Assembly: GCF_013294115.1 (NCBI RefSeq)
Contig: NZ_JABSNP010000004.1
Coordinates: forward strand, 1-64,000
From: Hymenobacter caeli
GTDB taxonomy: Bacteria > Bacteroidota > Bacteroidia > Cytophagales > Hymenobacteraceae
Reading direction: 5' to 3'
DNA length: 64,000 nucleotides
This document shows positions 56,560 to 64,000 of this stretch, one piece after another (positions within the stretch are counted from its first letter, which is position 1; each line of letters starts with the position of its first letter). A program made the position numbers and the translations under genes. The notes beneath the pieces are model-generated. The model saw only the letters and a program-made list of their open reading frames with translations. It was not told the DNA's origin and searched no databases.

Positions 56560-57012
56560 GTGAAAGCCAGGACCTACCGCAAATTAGTCGAGAAGAAAAA
56601 CCAGGAACTCGCCCTCGCGTCCGCGGCGGCGGTGCCGGCCGGCCCCCACCCGGCCGCGGCGGGGGCCGTGCAAAATATCCTCGCCGACTTGCCGCAGCTG
56701 ATGGCGGTGGCCATCGTGGACGTGACCTCGGGCATGAGCCTGGCCTCGCACTCGAACTCGCCGGCCATCAACCCCGACACGGCGGCCGCCTACAACACGG
56801 AGGTCGTCAAGCAAAAGCAAAAGGCGATGGCCGCCCTCAAGCTCCAGGGCGAGACGATCGAGGACATCCTCATCACGCTCACCAACCAGCTGCACCTGAT
56901 CAAGCTCAGCACCAGCGGCACCAAGTTCATCTACCTCGTCGTCAACATGCGCGACACCAACCTGGCCATCGCCCGCGAAGTCCTCCGCGCCAACGCCAGC
57001 GGCTTGGACTGA
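56560..57012 (+). CDS. Roadblock/LC7-like domain protein (copy C)
   Basis: The start is a GTG at 56560 giving 150 residues. The first 35 are basic and lysine-rich (KARTYRKLVEKKNQE), unlike copy A. From residue 36 to 145 the coding DNA is the same as copy A with no differences over 332 bp (56664-56995). The C-terminus (ASGLD) differs. A strong terminator follows at 57032. Confidence 0.75.
   Translation: MKARTYRKLVEKKNQELALASAAAVPAGPHPAAAGAVQNILADLPQLMAVAIVDVTSGMSLASHSNSPAINPDTAAAYNTEVVKQKQKAMAALKLQGETIEDILITLTNQLHLIKLSTSGTKFIYLVVNMRDTNLAIAREVLRANASGLD
56664..56995. repeat. 332-bp perfect direct repeat, right copy
   Basis: It is identical to 54784-55115. The intervening 1.5 kb contains copy B and the membrane protein. 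Confidence 0.97.
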
Positions 57013-57031
57013 CGACCGGCGGCATCTTGAG

Positions 57032-57062
57032 AAGCTCATCCGGTTCCGGGTGAGCTTTTTTC
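57032..57062 (+). terminator. Terminator after roadblock copy C
   Basis: A 12-bp stem (AAGCTCATCCGG with CCGGGTGAGCTT, one G-T pair) is followed by a T run. Confidence 0.8.
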
Positions 57063-57152
57063 GTGTTTTCGGGCCGCGCCGGGGCCCGCCGCGGGCCCCG
57101 GCGCGGCGGGTTTCGCCGTACCTTTAGCCCTTTAACCGACTTATTCTCATTC

Positions 57153-58559
57153 ATGAACCAATACGACGTTACGGTAATCGGTAGCGGCCCGGGCGGCTAC
57201 GTGGCCGCCATTCGCTGCGCCCAGCTGGGCTTGAAAACGGCCCTGATTGAAAAATACCCCACCCTGGGCGGCACCTGCCTCAACGTGGGCTGCATCCCGA
57301 GCAAGGCGCTGCTCGACAGCACCGAGCACTACCACAACGCCCACACCACGTTCCGGGAGCACGGCATCGACTTGGAAAACCTGCGGGTGAACATGCCGCA
57401 GATGGTGGACCGCAAAGCCGGTGTGGTGAAGGCCAACGTGGACGGCATCGCCTACCTGATGAAGAAGAACAAAATCGAGGTGCTGCAAGGCCTCGGCTCG
57501 TTCGTCGACAAAACCCACATCAGCGTCGCGCCCACCGGCGGCGGCGCGGCCCAAACCATCGAAACCAAGAACGTCATCATCGCCACCGGCTCGAAGCCCA
57601 CGGTGCTGCCGTTCATTCAGCAGGACAAGCAGCGCATCATCACCAGCACCGAGGCCCTGAACATCCGCGAGGTGCCGGGCAGCATGGTGGTGGTGGGCGG
57701 CGGCGTCATCGGCCTGGAGCTGGCCTCGGTGTACGCCCGCCTGGGCACGAAGGTGTCCATCGTGGAGTACACCGACAGCATCATCCCGACCATGGATTTG
57801 TCGCTGGGCAAGGAGCTGAAGCGGGTGCTGGGCAAAATCGGCATCCAGTTCTACATGAGCCACAAGGTGACCGGGGCCGTCCGCGAGGGCGACACCGTGA
57901 CCGTGACGGCCACCTCGCCCAAGGGCGAGGAAATCAAGCTCGTGGGCGACTACTGCCTGGTGGCCGTGGGCCGCTCGGCCTACACCCAGGGCCTCAACCT
58001 GGAAGCCGCCGGCGTGCAGATGGAGGAGCGCGGCCGCGTGAACGTGGACGCCCACATGCAAACCAACGTGCCGGGCATCTACGCCATCGGCGACGTGGTG
58101 CGCGGGGCCATGCTGGCCCACAAGGCCGAGGAGGAAGGCACGTTCGTGGCCGAAACCATCGCCGGCCAGAAGCCGCACATCAACTACCTGCTCATCCCGG
58201 GCGTGGTGTACACCTGGCCCGAGGTGGCCGGCGTGGGCTACACCGAGGAGCAGCTAAAGGAGCAGGGCAAGGCCTACAAGGTGGGCTCGTTCCCCTTCAA
58301 GGCCAGCGGCCGCGCCCGCGCCAGCGGCGATACCGACGGCTTCGTGAAGGTGCTGGCCGACAAAACGACCGACGAAATCCTGGGCGTGCACATGATTGGG
58401 CCCCGCATCGCCGACCTCATCGCCGAGGCCGTGACGGCGATGGAGTTCCGCGCCTCCGCCGAGGACGTGGCCCGCATGAGCCACGCCCACCCCACCTACG
58501 CCGAGGCCATGAAGGAAGCCTGCCTCGCCGCCACCGAGAACCGGGCGCTGCACATGTAG
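57153..58559 (+). CDS. lpd: Dihydrolipoyl dehydrogenase (E3)
   Basis: The start at 57153 gives 468 residues. This flavoprotein reoxidises dihydrolipoyl groups in 2-oxoacid dehydrogenase and glycine cleavage complexes. The FAD motif GSGPGGYVAAIRCAQLG, the redox-active disulfide TCLNVGCIPSK (C42 and C47), the NAD motif GGGVIGLELASVYARLG and the C-terminal HAHPTYAEAMKEA are present. It can serve the E1/E2 components encoded elsewhere in the window. Confidence 0.97.
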   Translation: MNQYDVTVIGSGPGGYVAAIRCAQLGLKTALIEKYPTLGGTCLNVGCIPSKALLDSTEHYHNAHTTFREHGIDLENLRVNMPQMVDRKAGVVKANVDGIAYLMKKNKIEVLQGLGSFVDKTHISVAPTGGGAAQTIETKNVIIATGSKPTVLPFIQQDKQRIITSTEALNIREVPGSMVVVGGGVIGLELASVYARLGTKVSIVEYTDSIIPTMDLSLGKELKRVLGKIGIQFYMSHKVTGAVREGDTVTVTATSPKGEEIKLVGDYCLVAVGRSAYTQGLNLEAAGVQMEERGRVNVDAHMQTNVPGIYAIGDVVRGAMLAHKAEEEGTFVAETIAGQKPHINYLLIPGVVYTWPEVAGVGYTEEQLKEQGKAYKVGSFPFKASGRARASGDTDGFVKVLADKTTDEILGVHMIGPRIADLIAEAVTAMEFRASAEDVARMSHAHPTYAEAMKEACLAATENRALHM

Positions 58560-58607
58560 CGTTGGGGTTAACCTTGGCCTGTCCTACAAACTGTAACTAA
58601 CTAACCA

Positions 58608-58928
58608 ATGGAATTGCCCGTCTCTTTAGAAGTATTGCAGGAAGAGTTGCAACGTGCCCTGCCCGAATACAGCTACACTATCCAGAAACAGCTGTTCGGT
58701 AAAACCCTGATGGCGAAACAAACCGGGTTCCGGGGGGCTCGGATTGCGCTAACCAAAAAAGAGGTAACCGTAGGCTATGGCATTCCGTCGGTGTGGGGAA
58801 ATGCATTGGTTGCTAACTTGGGGCTGTTAGGAGCACTAGCAACGCGGGCAATTGTTAAAGACGCCATGGCTCCCCGCAATAATATTTTTGAGTATTTAAC
58901 AATGCATTACACCTCCAAAAAAGTATAG
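58608..58928 (+). CDS. Hypothetical protein
   Basis: This 106-residue protein has two strand-like regions (YSYTIQKQLFGKTLMAKQTG and GARIALTKKEVTVGYG) and a hydrophobic helix (LVANLGLLGALATRAIV). No family is recognised. It lies 48 bp after lpd and is followed by a terminator-like hairpin. Confidence 0.55.
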   Translation: MELPVSLEVLQEELQRALPEYSYTIQKQLFGKTLMAKQTGFRGARIALTKKEVTVGYGIPSVWGNALVANLGLLGALATRAIVKDAMAPRNNIFEYLTMHYTSKKV

Positions 58929-58948
58929 ATGAGCTGGTGAGGTACCGT

Positions 58949-58985
58949 AAAAGCGGCTGAGGATTCAAACGCTTCCGCCGCTTTT
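58949..58985 (+). terminator. Terminator-like hairpin
   Basis: A 9-bp stem (AAAAGCGGC / GCCGCTTTT) is followed by TT. Confidence 0.65.
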
Positions 58986-59069
58986 TTGTGCTCCGTATCA
59001 CCGTCGCTTTGGTAACGTAGTAGCCGTTTGCCCAAGAACTTGATGGCTTGTCGGTACAGTGCTGGCAGC

Positions 59070-59278
59070 TGCTATCTTCTCGTCCCACGCTGCTGAAATC
59101 AACGGGTCTGCAACTTGCTGCTGTTCTGGCCGGGCCGCCCACCGTTGCTCGGAAGTTGTTTGTCGACATCGAGCCGCAAACCTTCTCGCCCGCCCAGTTC
59201 ACGGATTGGAACCCCTTCGTGCGGGAAATCAAGCGCACCGGCATCGTCATCGGCGAGTGGAAGCCCACCGCCACCTAG
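59070..59278 (+). pseudogene. Decayed MNT nucleotidyltransferase remnant
   Basis: The frame ending at 59278 encodes DIEPQTFSPAQFTDWNPF followed by REIKRTGIVI, which aligns with the C-terminus of the MNT protein at 13521 (DIEPHSFRPEDFTDWNPF ... ILRTGIRVV). The N-terminal nucleotidyltransferase motif GSxxR..SDxD is missing, and no HEPN gene is adjacent. It is therefore a truncated relic of a third module, just downstream of lpd and its neighbour. Confidence 0.75.
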
Positions 59279-59316
59279 AACCGGACGATTCATGGGTAAT
59301 GGGGCCCCAGCGGCCA

Positions 59317-59363
59317 AAACGCAAAGAGGCTGGGGCCACGGGAGCTTCGGCCTCTTTGCGTTT
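59317..59363. terminator. Strong hairpin between convergent units
   Basis: A perfect 14-bp stem (59317-59330 with 59350-59363) has a 19-nt loop. It could end transcription from either side. Confidence 0.6.
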
Positions 59364-59514
59364 GAAGTTATTAATTGTACGGGCACTTACGGGCCGGGTA
59401 GATAATTATTTTATTTATCCATCCAATTATCTGCCCCGCACTTCGACCCGGCCCGCAACGCCTCTGCCAGCTTCCGGTATTTCTGCGCGGGGCTGGGGGC
59501 CCTGCGGTGGCCGG

Positions 59515-60201
59515 TTACTTCTTGAACCAGGCCAGCAAATCGGGCTTGTAGGAGCTGCCGATGGGCAGGGTGCTGCCGTCGGCCAGCACTACTTGCTCGG
59601 GCTGGAGCAGCTTGATGTGGGCCCCGGCCACGATGAACGAGCGGTGCACGCGCACGAACCGCCCGCCCAGGGTGTCTGCCATGTCCTTCATGGTTTCGTG
59701 CAGCAGGTGGGTTTTGGCGGCCGTCACCAGCTTCACGTAGTCCTTGCAGCCCTCCACGTAGAGGATGTCGCGGTGCGGCACCTTCAGCAGGCCGCGGGCG
59801 TCCTTCACCAGCACGTGGGCCTCCTCGGGGGCGGTGGGCGGGGCGGGCTGGGCGCGGGCCACGGCCTTCAGGAACCGCTCGTAGCTGAAGGGCTTGAGCA
59901 GGTAGTCGAGCACGGCCAGCTCGTAGCCTTCGTAGGCGTACTCGCGGTAGGCGGTGGTGAGGATGGTTTTGGGCGGGTGCTTGAGCGTGCGCAAAAAGCT
60001 CAGGCCGTTCATCAGCGGCATCTCAATGTCGAGAAACAGCAGGTCGACGGGGTGCTGCGTGAGGTGCTCGTGGGCCTCCATGGCGTGGCGGCAGGCCCCG
60101 GCCAGCGCCAGGCCGGGCGTTTGGCCGATGAACTGGGCAAGCACCTGGTGGGCCAGCGGCTCGTCGTCCACGACGAGGCAGCGAAGGGTGGGGGAGGTCA
60201 T
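59515..60201 (-). CDS. LytTR-type response regulator
   Basis: This 228-residue regulator has a receiver domain with phosphoacceptor D58 (LLFLDIEMPLMNG) and a C-terminal LytTR DNA-binding domain (residues about 125-228, including VEGCKDYVKL and RVHRSFIVAGAHIKLLQPEQVVL). LytTR proteins recognise two roughly 9-bp direct repeats spaced one face of the helix apart. It is the second gene after the kinase at 60337-61449. The four TTTCGACCA-type boxes upstream of the kinase are the obvious target. Confidence 0.94.
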   Translation of the reverse strand: MTSPTLRCLVVDDEPLAHQVLAQFIGQTPGLALAGACRHAMEAHEHLTQHPVDLLFLDIEMPLMNGLSFLRTLKHPPKTILTTAYREYAYEGYELAVLDYLLKPFSYERFLKAVARAQPAPPTAPEEAHVLVKDARGLLKVPHRDILYVEGCKDYVKLVTAAKTHLLHETMKDMADTLGGRFVRVHRSFIVAGAHIKLLQPEQVVLADGSTLPIGSSYKPDLLAWFKK

Positions 60202-60207
60202 GGCTGG

Positions 60208-60330
60208 TTATTCGTTGCTAATTGTCAGTTATTGGTCAACGGGTCGAAGCTGTTTAAAAAACTGTTAGAACGTCATGCTCATCCGGCGTCCGCGCAGCCT
60301 CCTGCACAACTGACAACTGACAACGAACAA
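60208..60330. repeat. Imperfect inverted repeat between regulator and kinase genes
   Basis: TTCGTTG-N4-TTGTCAGTT units (60211-60230) recur inverted at about 60309-60328. The centre carries a MITE-like tip GAAGCTGTTTAA at 60250. It separates the kinase stop from the regulator start. Confidence 0.6.
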
Positions 60331-60336
60331 CTAAAA

Positions 60337-61449
60337 TTACCGCGGGGGCAGGCGCAAAGTAAGCTCGGCCCGGTAGCGGCCGCCGTGCTCGGAGAGCAGC
60401 AGCTCGTGGGCCCCGGGGTAGTACAGGCGCAGGCGCTGGCGGATGTTGACCAGCCCGATGCCGCCGCTGCGGCGGGGCCCCGGGGCGGCGGGCGGGGCGG
60501 CGGGCAGCATGTCGTTTTCGATGACGAAGTGCAGCGTGTCGGGGCCCGCCACGAGGGTAGCCTCTACGCTGGCGCCATCGGCGAAGTGGTGGCGGCCGTG
60601 CTTGAAGCTGTTCTCCACCAGCGGCAGCAGCAGCAGCGGCGGCACGCGCAGCGCCGCCAGCCCGGGGCCCCCGGCGGCGAAGCGGATGCGGGCCCCGGCG
60701 TACTTGCGCTGCTCCATCTCGAAGTAGTTTTCGAGGAACGCCACCTCCTCCACCAGCGCAATGTCGTCCTTGCCGCTGTCATACAGCACGTAGCGCATCA
60801 GCTCCGAGAGCAGCAGGATGAAGCGCGGCGTTTCGGACGAGCCGGCCAGGCTCAGGCCGTAGATGCTGTTGAGCGTGTTGAACAGGAAGTGCGGCTGGAG
60901 CTGGGCCTTCAGCTGGTCCATCTGCAAGGCCAGGTGGTCGCGCTCGATGCGCCGGCGGTGGGCTTCATTCTCGAAGGCGTAGCGCACGAAGGCCACGCAG
61001 CTGAAGGCCAGGAAATCGGTAAGCAGCACCTTCATGTTGGGTTGCCCGATGGCGAGCACCCGCCCCCACGGGCCGGCGTACAGCCGGTAGAAATCGGCCA
61101 GCACCGGCGGCACGGCCAGGGGGCCAAACAGCTGCGCCGCCAGCCAAACGTTGAGCTTGACGCCCCACCACAAGTACACCACTCCGCCCACCACCAGCAG
61201 GGCGTAGCGCCGCCGCCGCAGCAGCCAGGGGATTAGGCCGCGGTAGTAGGGCACCGCGTACAGCGTGGCCGCCAGGGCAAAGAGGATGAGCTGCGGGTAC
61301 GGGAAGTTGGCGCGCTCGGCGAGCGGGTGCCGGCGAATCGCTTCCTCCATGTAGTAGTTGTACTTGTACAGCCCCACATACAGCGCCCACACCAGCAGCT
61401 CAAAAACGAGGGGGAAGCGGCTGGGCCGGTCGGCGGGGGTGGTTTGCAT
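60337..61449 (-). CDS. LytS/YehU-type sensor histidine kinase
   Basis: This 370-residue protein has four N-terminal transmembrane segments (about 12-28, 52-68, 80-97 and 140-156) with short loops. They are followed by the His_kinase domain with H187 in QPHFLFNTLN and a C-terminal ATPase domain (LLPLVENSFKHG and GIGLVNIRQRL). No large sensor domain is present, so the membrane segments probably do the sensing. It is the first gene of the kinase/LytTR pair. Confidence 0.92.
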   Translation of the reverse strand: MQTTPADRPSRFPLVFELLVWALYVGLYKYNYYMEEAIRRHPLAERANFPYPQLILFALAATLYAVPYYRGLIPWLLRRRRYALLVVGGVVYLWWGVKLNVWLAAQLFGPLAVPPVLADFYRLYAGPWGRVLAIGQPNMKVLLTDFLAFSCVAFVRYAFENEAHRRRIERDHLALQMDQLKAQLQPHFLFNTLNSIYGLSLAGSSETPRFILLLSELMRYVLYDSGKDDIALVEEVAFLENYFEMEQRKYAGARIRFAAGGPGLAALRVPPLLLLPLVENSFKHGRHHFADGASVEATLVAGPDTLHFVIENDMLPAAPPAAPGPRRSGGIGLVNIRQRLRLYYPGAHELLLSEHGGRYRAELTLRLPPR

Positions 61450-61500
61450 GGGGCGAAGGTGGCAGGTTTTAGGTCCCAGCGCGGCACCCGGGCAGGCGGT

Positions 61501-61579
61501 TTTCGACCAACCGGGGGATTTTTTCGACCAAAAAAGCCGGGGCCCCGCTTGGTCGAAACCGGGCCCGTAATGGTCGAAA
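61501..61579. promoter_or_regulatory. Four-box LytTR-type operator between kinase and TonB receptor genes
   Basis: TTTCGACCA occurs at 61501-61509 and 61522-61530, and its complement TGGTCGAAA at 61550-61558 and 61571-61579. Each pair is a direct repeat with exactly 21-bp periodicity, and the two pairs are mirror images about position 61540. 9-bp repeats 21 bp apart match the architecture known for LytTR sites. It lies between two divergent genes, with each pair facing one of them. Confidence 0.72.
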
Positions 61580-61676
61580 AACGCGAAAAAAGGGGGAAGG
61601 GCCGCCGTTGCTTTGTCCCACTCCCCGCCGCATGAGGCCGGGGCAACTCCTTCCGCAACCCCTCCACTCCCCCGCC

Positions 61677-64000
61677 ATGAAAAACGCTTCCGCCGCCCTG
61701 TTCCTCGCCGCTGCCCTGGCCGCCGCCGCCACTCCCGCCACCGCCCAAACCGCCGCCGGGGCCCCCGCCGCCGCCGGCCTCGGCAGCCTCACCGGCACCG
61801 CCACCGACAGCGTATCGGGCCAGCCGCTGGCCTTCGCCACCGCCGTGCTGACGCCCGCCACGGGCCCCCAAAACCCGCTGAGCACCATGGCCGACGAGCG
61901 CGGCGCCTTCCGCTTCGCCGGGGTGCCGGCCGGGTCCTACACGCTGGTGTTGCGCTACCTGGGCTACCGCACCGGGCCCCCCGTAGCCGTGCAAGTCGGC
62001 CCCGGGGCCCCCGCCGCCGTAGCCGTGGCGCTGGCCCCCGACCACCACGCCCTGGCCGAAGTGACGGTGACGGCCGCCAAGCCGTTCATTGAGCAGCAGG
62101 CTGGTAAGCTGGTACTGAACGTGGCCGCCAGCCCCATCGCCACCGGCGGCAGCGCGGCCGACGTGCTCAGTAGGGCCCCCGGCGTACTGGAGCAGGGCGG
62201 CGGCTACGCGCTGCGCGGCAAATCGGTGGAGGTGCTGCTCGACGGCAAGTACACCAACCTGAGCAGCGAGGAGCTGAAAAACATGCTCGCCTCGCTGCCC
62301 GCCAACTCGCTTGATAAGGTCGAAATCATCTCGAATCCTTCGGCCAAGTACGACGCCAAGGGCGGGGCCGTCATCAACCTGGTGACCACCAAAAGCCTGA
62401 AGCTGGGCACCAACGGCACTGCCACGCTGGGCGCCGGCGCCGGCCGCTACGGCCGCGCCACCGCCGGCCTCAGCCTCAACCACCGCACCGAGCCCCTGAA
62501 CGTGTACGGCAGCTACGACCGCCTCGACAACCAAACCTACACCGCCACCAGCGCCGTACGCGCCGCCACCCCGGAGGTGCAAATTGCCGAAAACGGCCTG
62601 GAGCTGCGCCGCAACCGCAACAACTCCGCCAAGCTGGGCCTCGACTACAACCTGAGCAAAACCGCCTCGGTGGGCGTGCTGGTGAAGGGCATGTACAACC
62701 AGCGCACCCGCACCGCCGACAACCTGGCCCTGCTCAACGGCCCCACCGGGGCACCGCAGTCGGGCGCGGCGGTGGCCACCGCGGGCGCGGCCCAGTTCTT
62801 CAGCCCCGCCGTGAGCGCCTACTACAAAACCACGCTCGGGGCCCCCACGAAAACGCTGCGCGTGAACGCCGACTACTTCGGCTACGCCAAGAACTGGCGC
62901 AATGACTACGCCACCACGGCCTTCGACGCCGCCGGGGCCCCCGCCGGCCCCGCCGACCTGCTGCGCGACAACTCGCCGGCCCGCAACTCGGTCAAATCCT
63001 TGTCGGCTGACTACGCCCAGCCGCTCTACAAAGGCACGCTCGAAGCCGGCCTGAAAACCGTTGCTACCACCACCGACAACGACATCCGCTGGGAGCAAGC
63101 CGCCGCCGCCGGCCAGCCCTGGGCCCCCGACCTGGGCAAAACCAACCACTTCATCTACCGCGAAAACATCAACGCCGCCTACGCCACCTTCAGCCGGACC
63201 CTGAAGAAAGTGGAAGCCCAGGTGGGCCTGCGCGCCGAGCAAACCAACACCACCGGCACCTCGCTCACGCTGGACCAAACCACCGCACGCAGCTACTTCA
63301 ACCTGTTTCCCAGCGCGTCGGTGCAGTACAACCAGTCCGAAAAAGTGCAGCTCGGCTTTGCCTACCGCCGCCAAATCGACCGCTTCCAGTTCGGCATCGT
63401 CAACCCCTTCGTCACCTACCTCAGCCCCTACCGCTACAGCCAAGGCAACCCCAACATCCGCCCCTCGTTCTCGCACAACTTCGAGCTGAGTCACACCTAC
63501 GGCAGCCTGCTCTCCACCGCCGTCAGCTACGGCTACCACACCGATGTGCTCATCGACACCTACACGAAGGACGACGCCACCCAAATCGTGGTCGACTCCC
63601 ACCAGAACTTCCGCAGTGCCCACGAGCTGAACGCCACGATGACGCTGATGAAGCCCTTGCTGAACGATAAGTGGCAGACCGTGACCACCTTGTTTGTGCT
63701 ATACGCCAAGGTGAACGCCGGCCCTGGGGCCCTCGGCCTGGGTGCCGCCCGTCCCGCCGCCTTCCTCTCCACCAACCACACCCTGTCGTTGCCCCACGGC
63801 TTCAAGGCCGAAGTATCGGCCATGTACATGTCGCCGATGACCTTTGGCGGCCTGGCCATCCGGGCCAGCTTCGTGAGCAGCGTCGGGGTATCCAAAACGG
63901 TGCTGCACGGCACCGGCACGCTCACGCTCAACGTCACCGACCTTTTCAACACCCAGCAAAACCGCTTCGACGTGCTCGCCGGCGGCGTCAATTCCACCAA
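61677..64000 (+). CDS. TonB-dependent-receptor-type outer membrane protein (incomplete)
   Basis: The start at 61677 (MKNASAALFLAAALAAAATP) opens a signal peptide; the frame runs off the window end after 774 codons. A carboxypeptidase-regulatory-like domain (residues about 35-115, GSLTGTATDSVSGQPLAFATAVL) is followed by a plug domain (DVLSRAPGVLEQGGGYALRGKSVEVLLDG) and beta-barrel strands of the outer membrane protein beta-barrel family 3. It is divergent from the LytS-type kinase and shares the intergenic operator with it, so regulation by the kinase/LytTR pair is likely. Confidence 0.88.
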   Translation, partial: MKNASAALFLAAALAAAATPATAQTAAGAPAAAGLGSLTGTATDSVSGQPLAFATAVLTPATGPQNPLSTMADERGAFRFAGVPAGSYTLVLRYLGYRTGPPVAVQVGPGAPAAVAVALAPDHHALAEVTVTAAKPFIEQQAGKLVLNVAASPIATGGSAADVLSRAPGVLEQGGGYALRGKSVEVLLDGKYTNLSSEELKNMLASLPANSLDKVEIISNPSAKYDAKGGAVINLVTTKSLKLGTNGTATLGAGAGRYGRATAGLSLNHRTEPLNVYGSYDRLDNQTYTATSAVRAATPEVQIAENGLELRRNRNNSAKLGLDYNLSKTASVGVLVKGMYNQRTRTADNLALLNGPTGAPQSGAAVATAGAAQFFSPAVSAYYKTTLGAPTKTLRVNADYFGYAKNWRNDYATTAFDAAGAPAGPADLLRDNSPARNSVKSLSADYAQPLYKGTLEAGLKTVATTTDNDIRWEQAAAAGQPWAPDLGKTNHFIYRENINAAYATFSRTLKKVEAQVGLRAEQTNTTGTSLTLDQTTARSYFNLFPSASVQYNQSEKVQLGFAYRRQIDRFQFGIVNPFVTYLSPYRYSQGNPNIRPSFSHNFELSHTYGSLLSTAVSYGYHTDVLIDTYTKDDATQIVVDSHQNFRSAHELNATMTLMKPLLNDKWQTVTTLFVLYAKVNAGPGALGLGAARPAAFLSTNHTLSLPHGFKAEVSAMYMSPMTFGGLAIRASFVSSVGVSKTVLHGTGTLTLNVTDLFNTQQNRFDVLAGGVNST

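Noticed and set aside
61233-63623. Long antisense frame across the TonB receptor and the kinase start
   Set aside because: It crosses two genuine genes and the operator; the composition is G/V/A-rich with no motifs.

Overview
The window looks like a chromosomal segment of a high-GC Bacteroidota, most probably a Hymenobacter-type member of the Cytophagales. The evidence is SusC/TonB-type receptors, bacillithiol genes (bshC, ytxJ-like), a fused E1 alpha/beta 2-oxoacid dehydrogenase, an MSEP-CTERM-type membrane protein, a LytS/LytTR pair and several Bacteroidetes-type promoters (TTG...TAnnTTTG). No rRNA, tRNA, CRISPR array or complete insertion sequence was found. The assignment is by gene content and style, not by a database search.

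Region by region. 0-7 kb: a minus-strand block (pheS, Uma2, rimO, bshC, small secreted protein) in which a perfect 64-nt inverted repeat separates rimO from bshC, followed by three tandem plus-strand genes for small secreted paralogues. 7-13 kb: M16 peptidase, flavin dehydrogenase and SusC-like receptor, with two related palindromic repeats. 13-18 kb: a fused E1 dehydrogenase gene hemmed in by HEPN/MNT, VapBC-like and barstar genes; its 5' end is duplicated on the far side of the HEPN/MNT pair and a repeat is inserted in frame in its linker. 18-32 kb: ABC exporter, peptidases (S33, M28), lipoproteins, YtxJ, OsmC, lipA, DUF805 and the MSEP-CTERM protein, with an apparent 140-bp MITE wedged exactly between two convergent stop codons. 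32-46 kb: gcvP, saccharopine-dehydrogenase-like protein, SUFU, Uma2, GH130-like lipoprotein, exonuclease, CsbD and several secreted or unknown proteins. 47-59 kb: sucA, a second MNT/HEPN pair, odhB, a Crp/Fnr regulator, a cluster of three roadblock/LC7-like proteins with a 332-bp perfect duplication, lpd, and a decayed third MNT fragment. 59-64 kb: LytTR response regulator, LytS-type kinase and a divergent TonB-type receptor, truncated by the window end.

How the genes fit together. Lipoate-dependent metabolism is strongly represented: fused E1, sucA, odhB, lpd, gcvP and the lipoyl synthase lipA. BshC and YtxJ belong to bacillithiol redox chemistry. The kinase, LytTR regulator and receptor at the right end probably form a regulatory unit: the kinase-receptor intergenic region holds four 9-bp boxes, two direct pairs with 21-bp periodicity arranged as an exact mirror, which fits LytTR binding architecture.

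The most unusual items are this four-box operator, the roadblock-like cluster with its recently homogenised copies, the repeated association of HEPN/MNT modules with 2-oxoacid dehydrogenase genes, the repeat embedded in frame in the E1 gene, and the tandem family of small secreted proteins.
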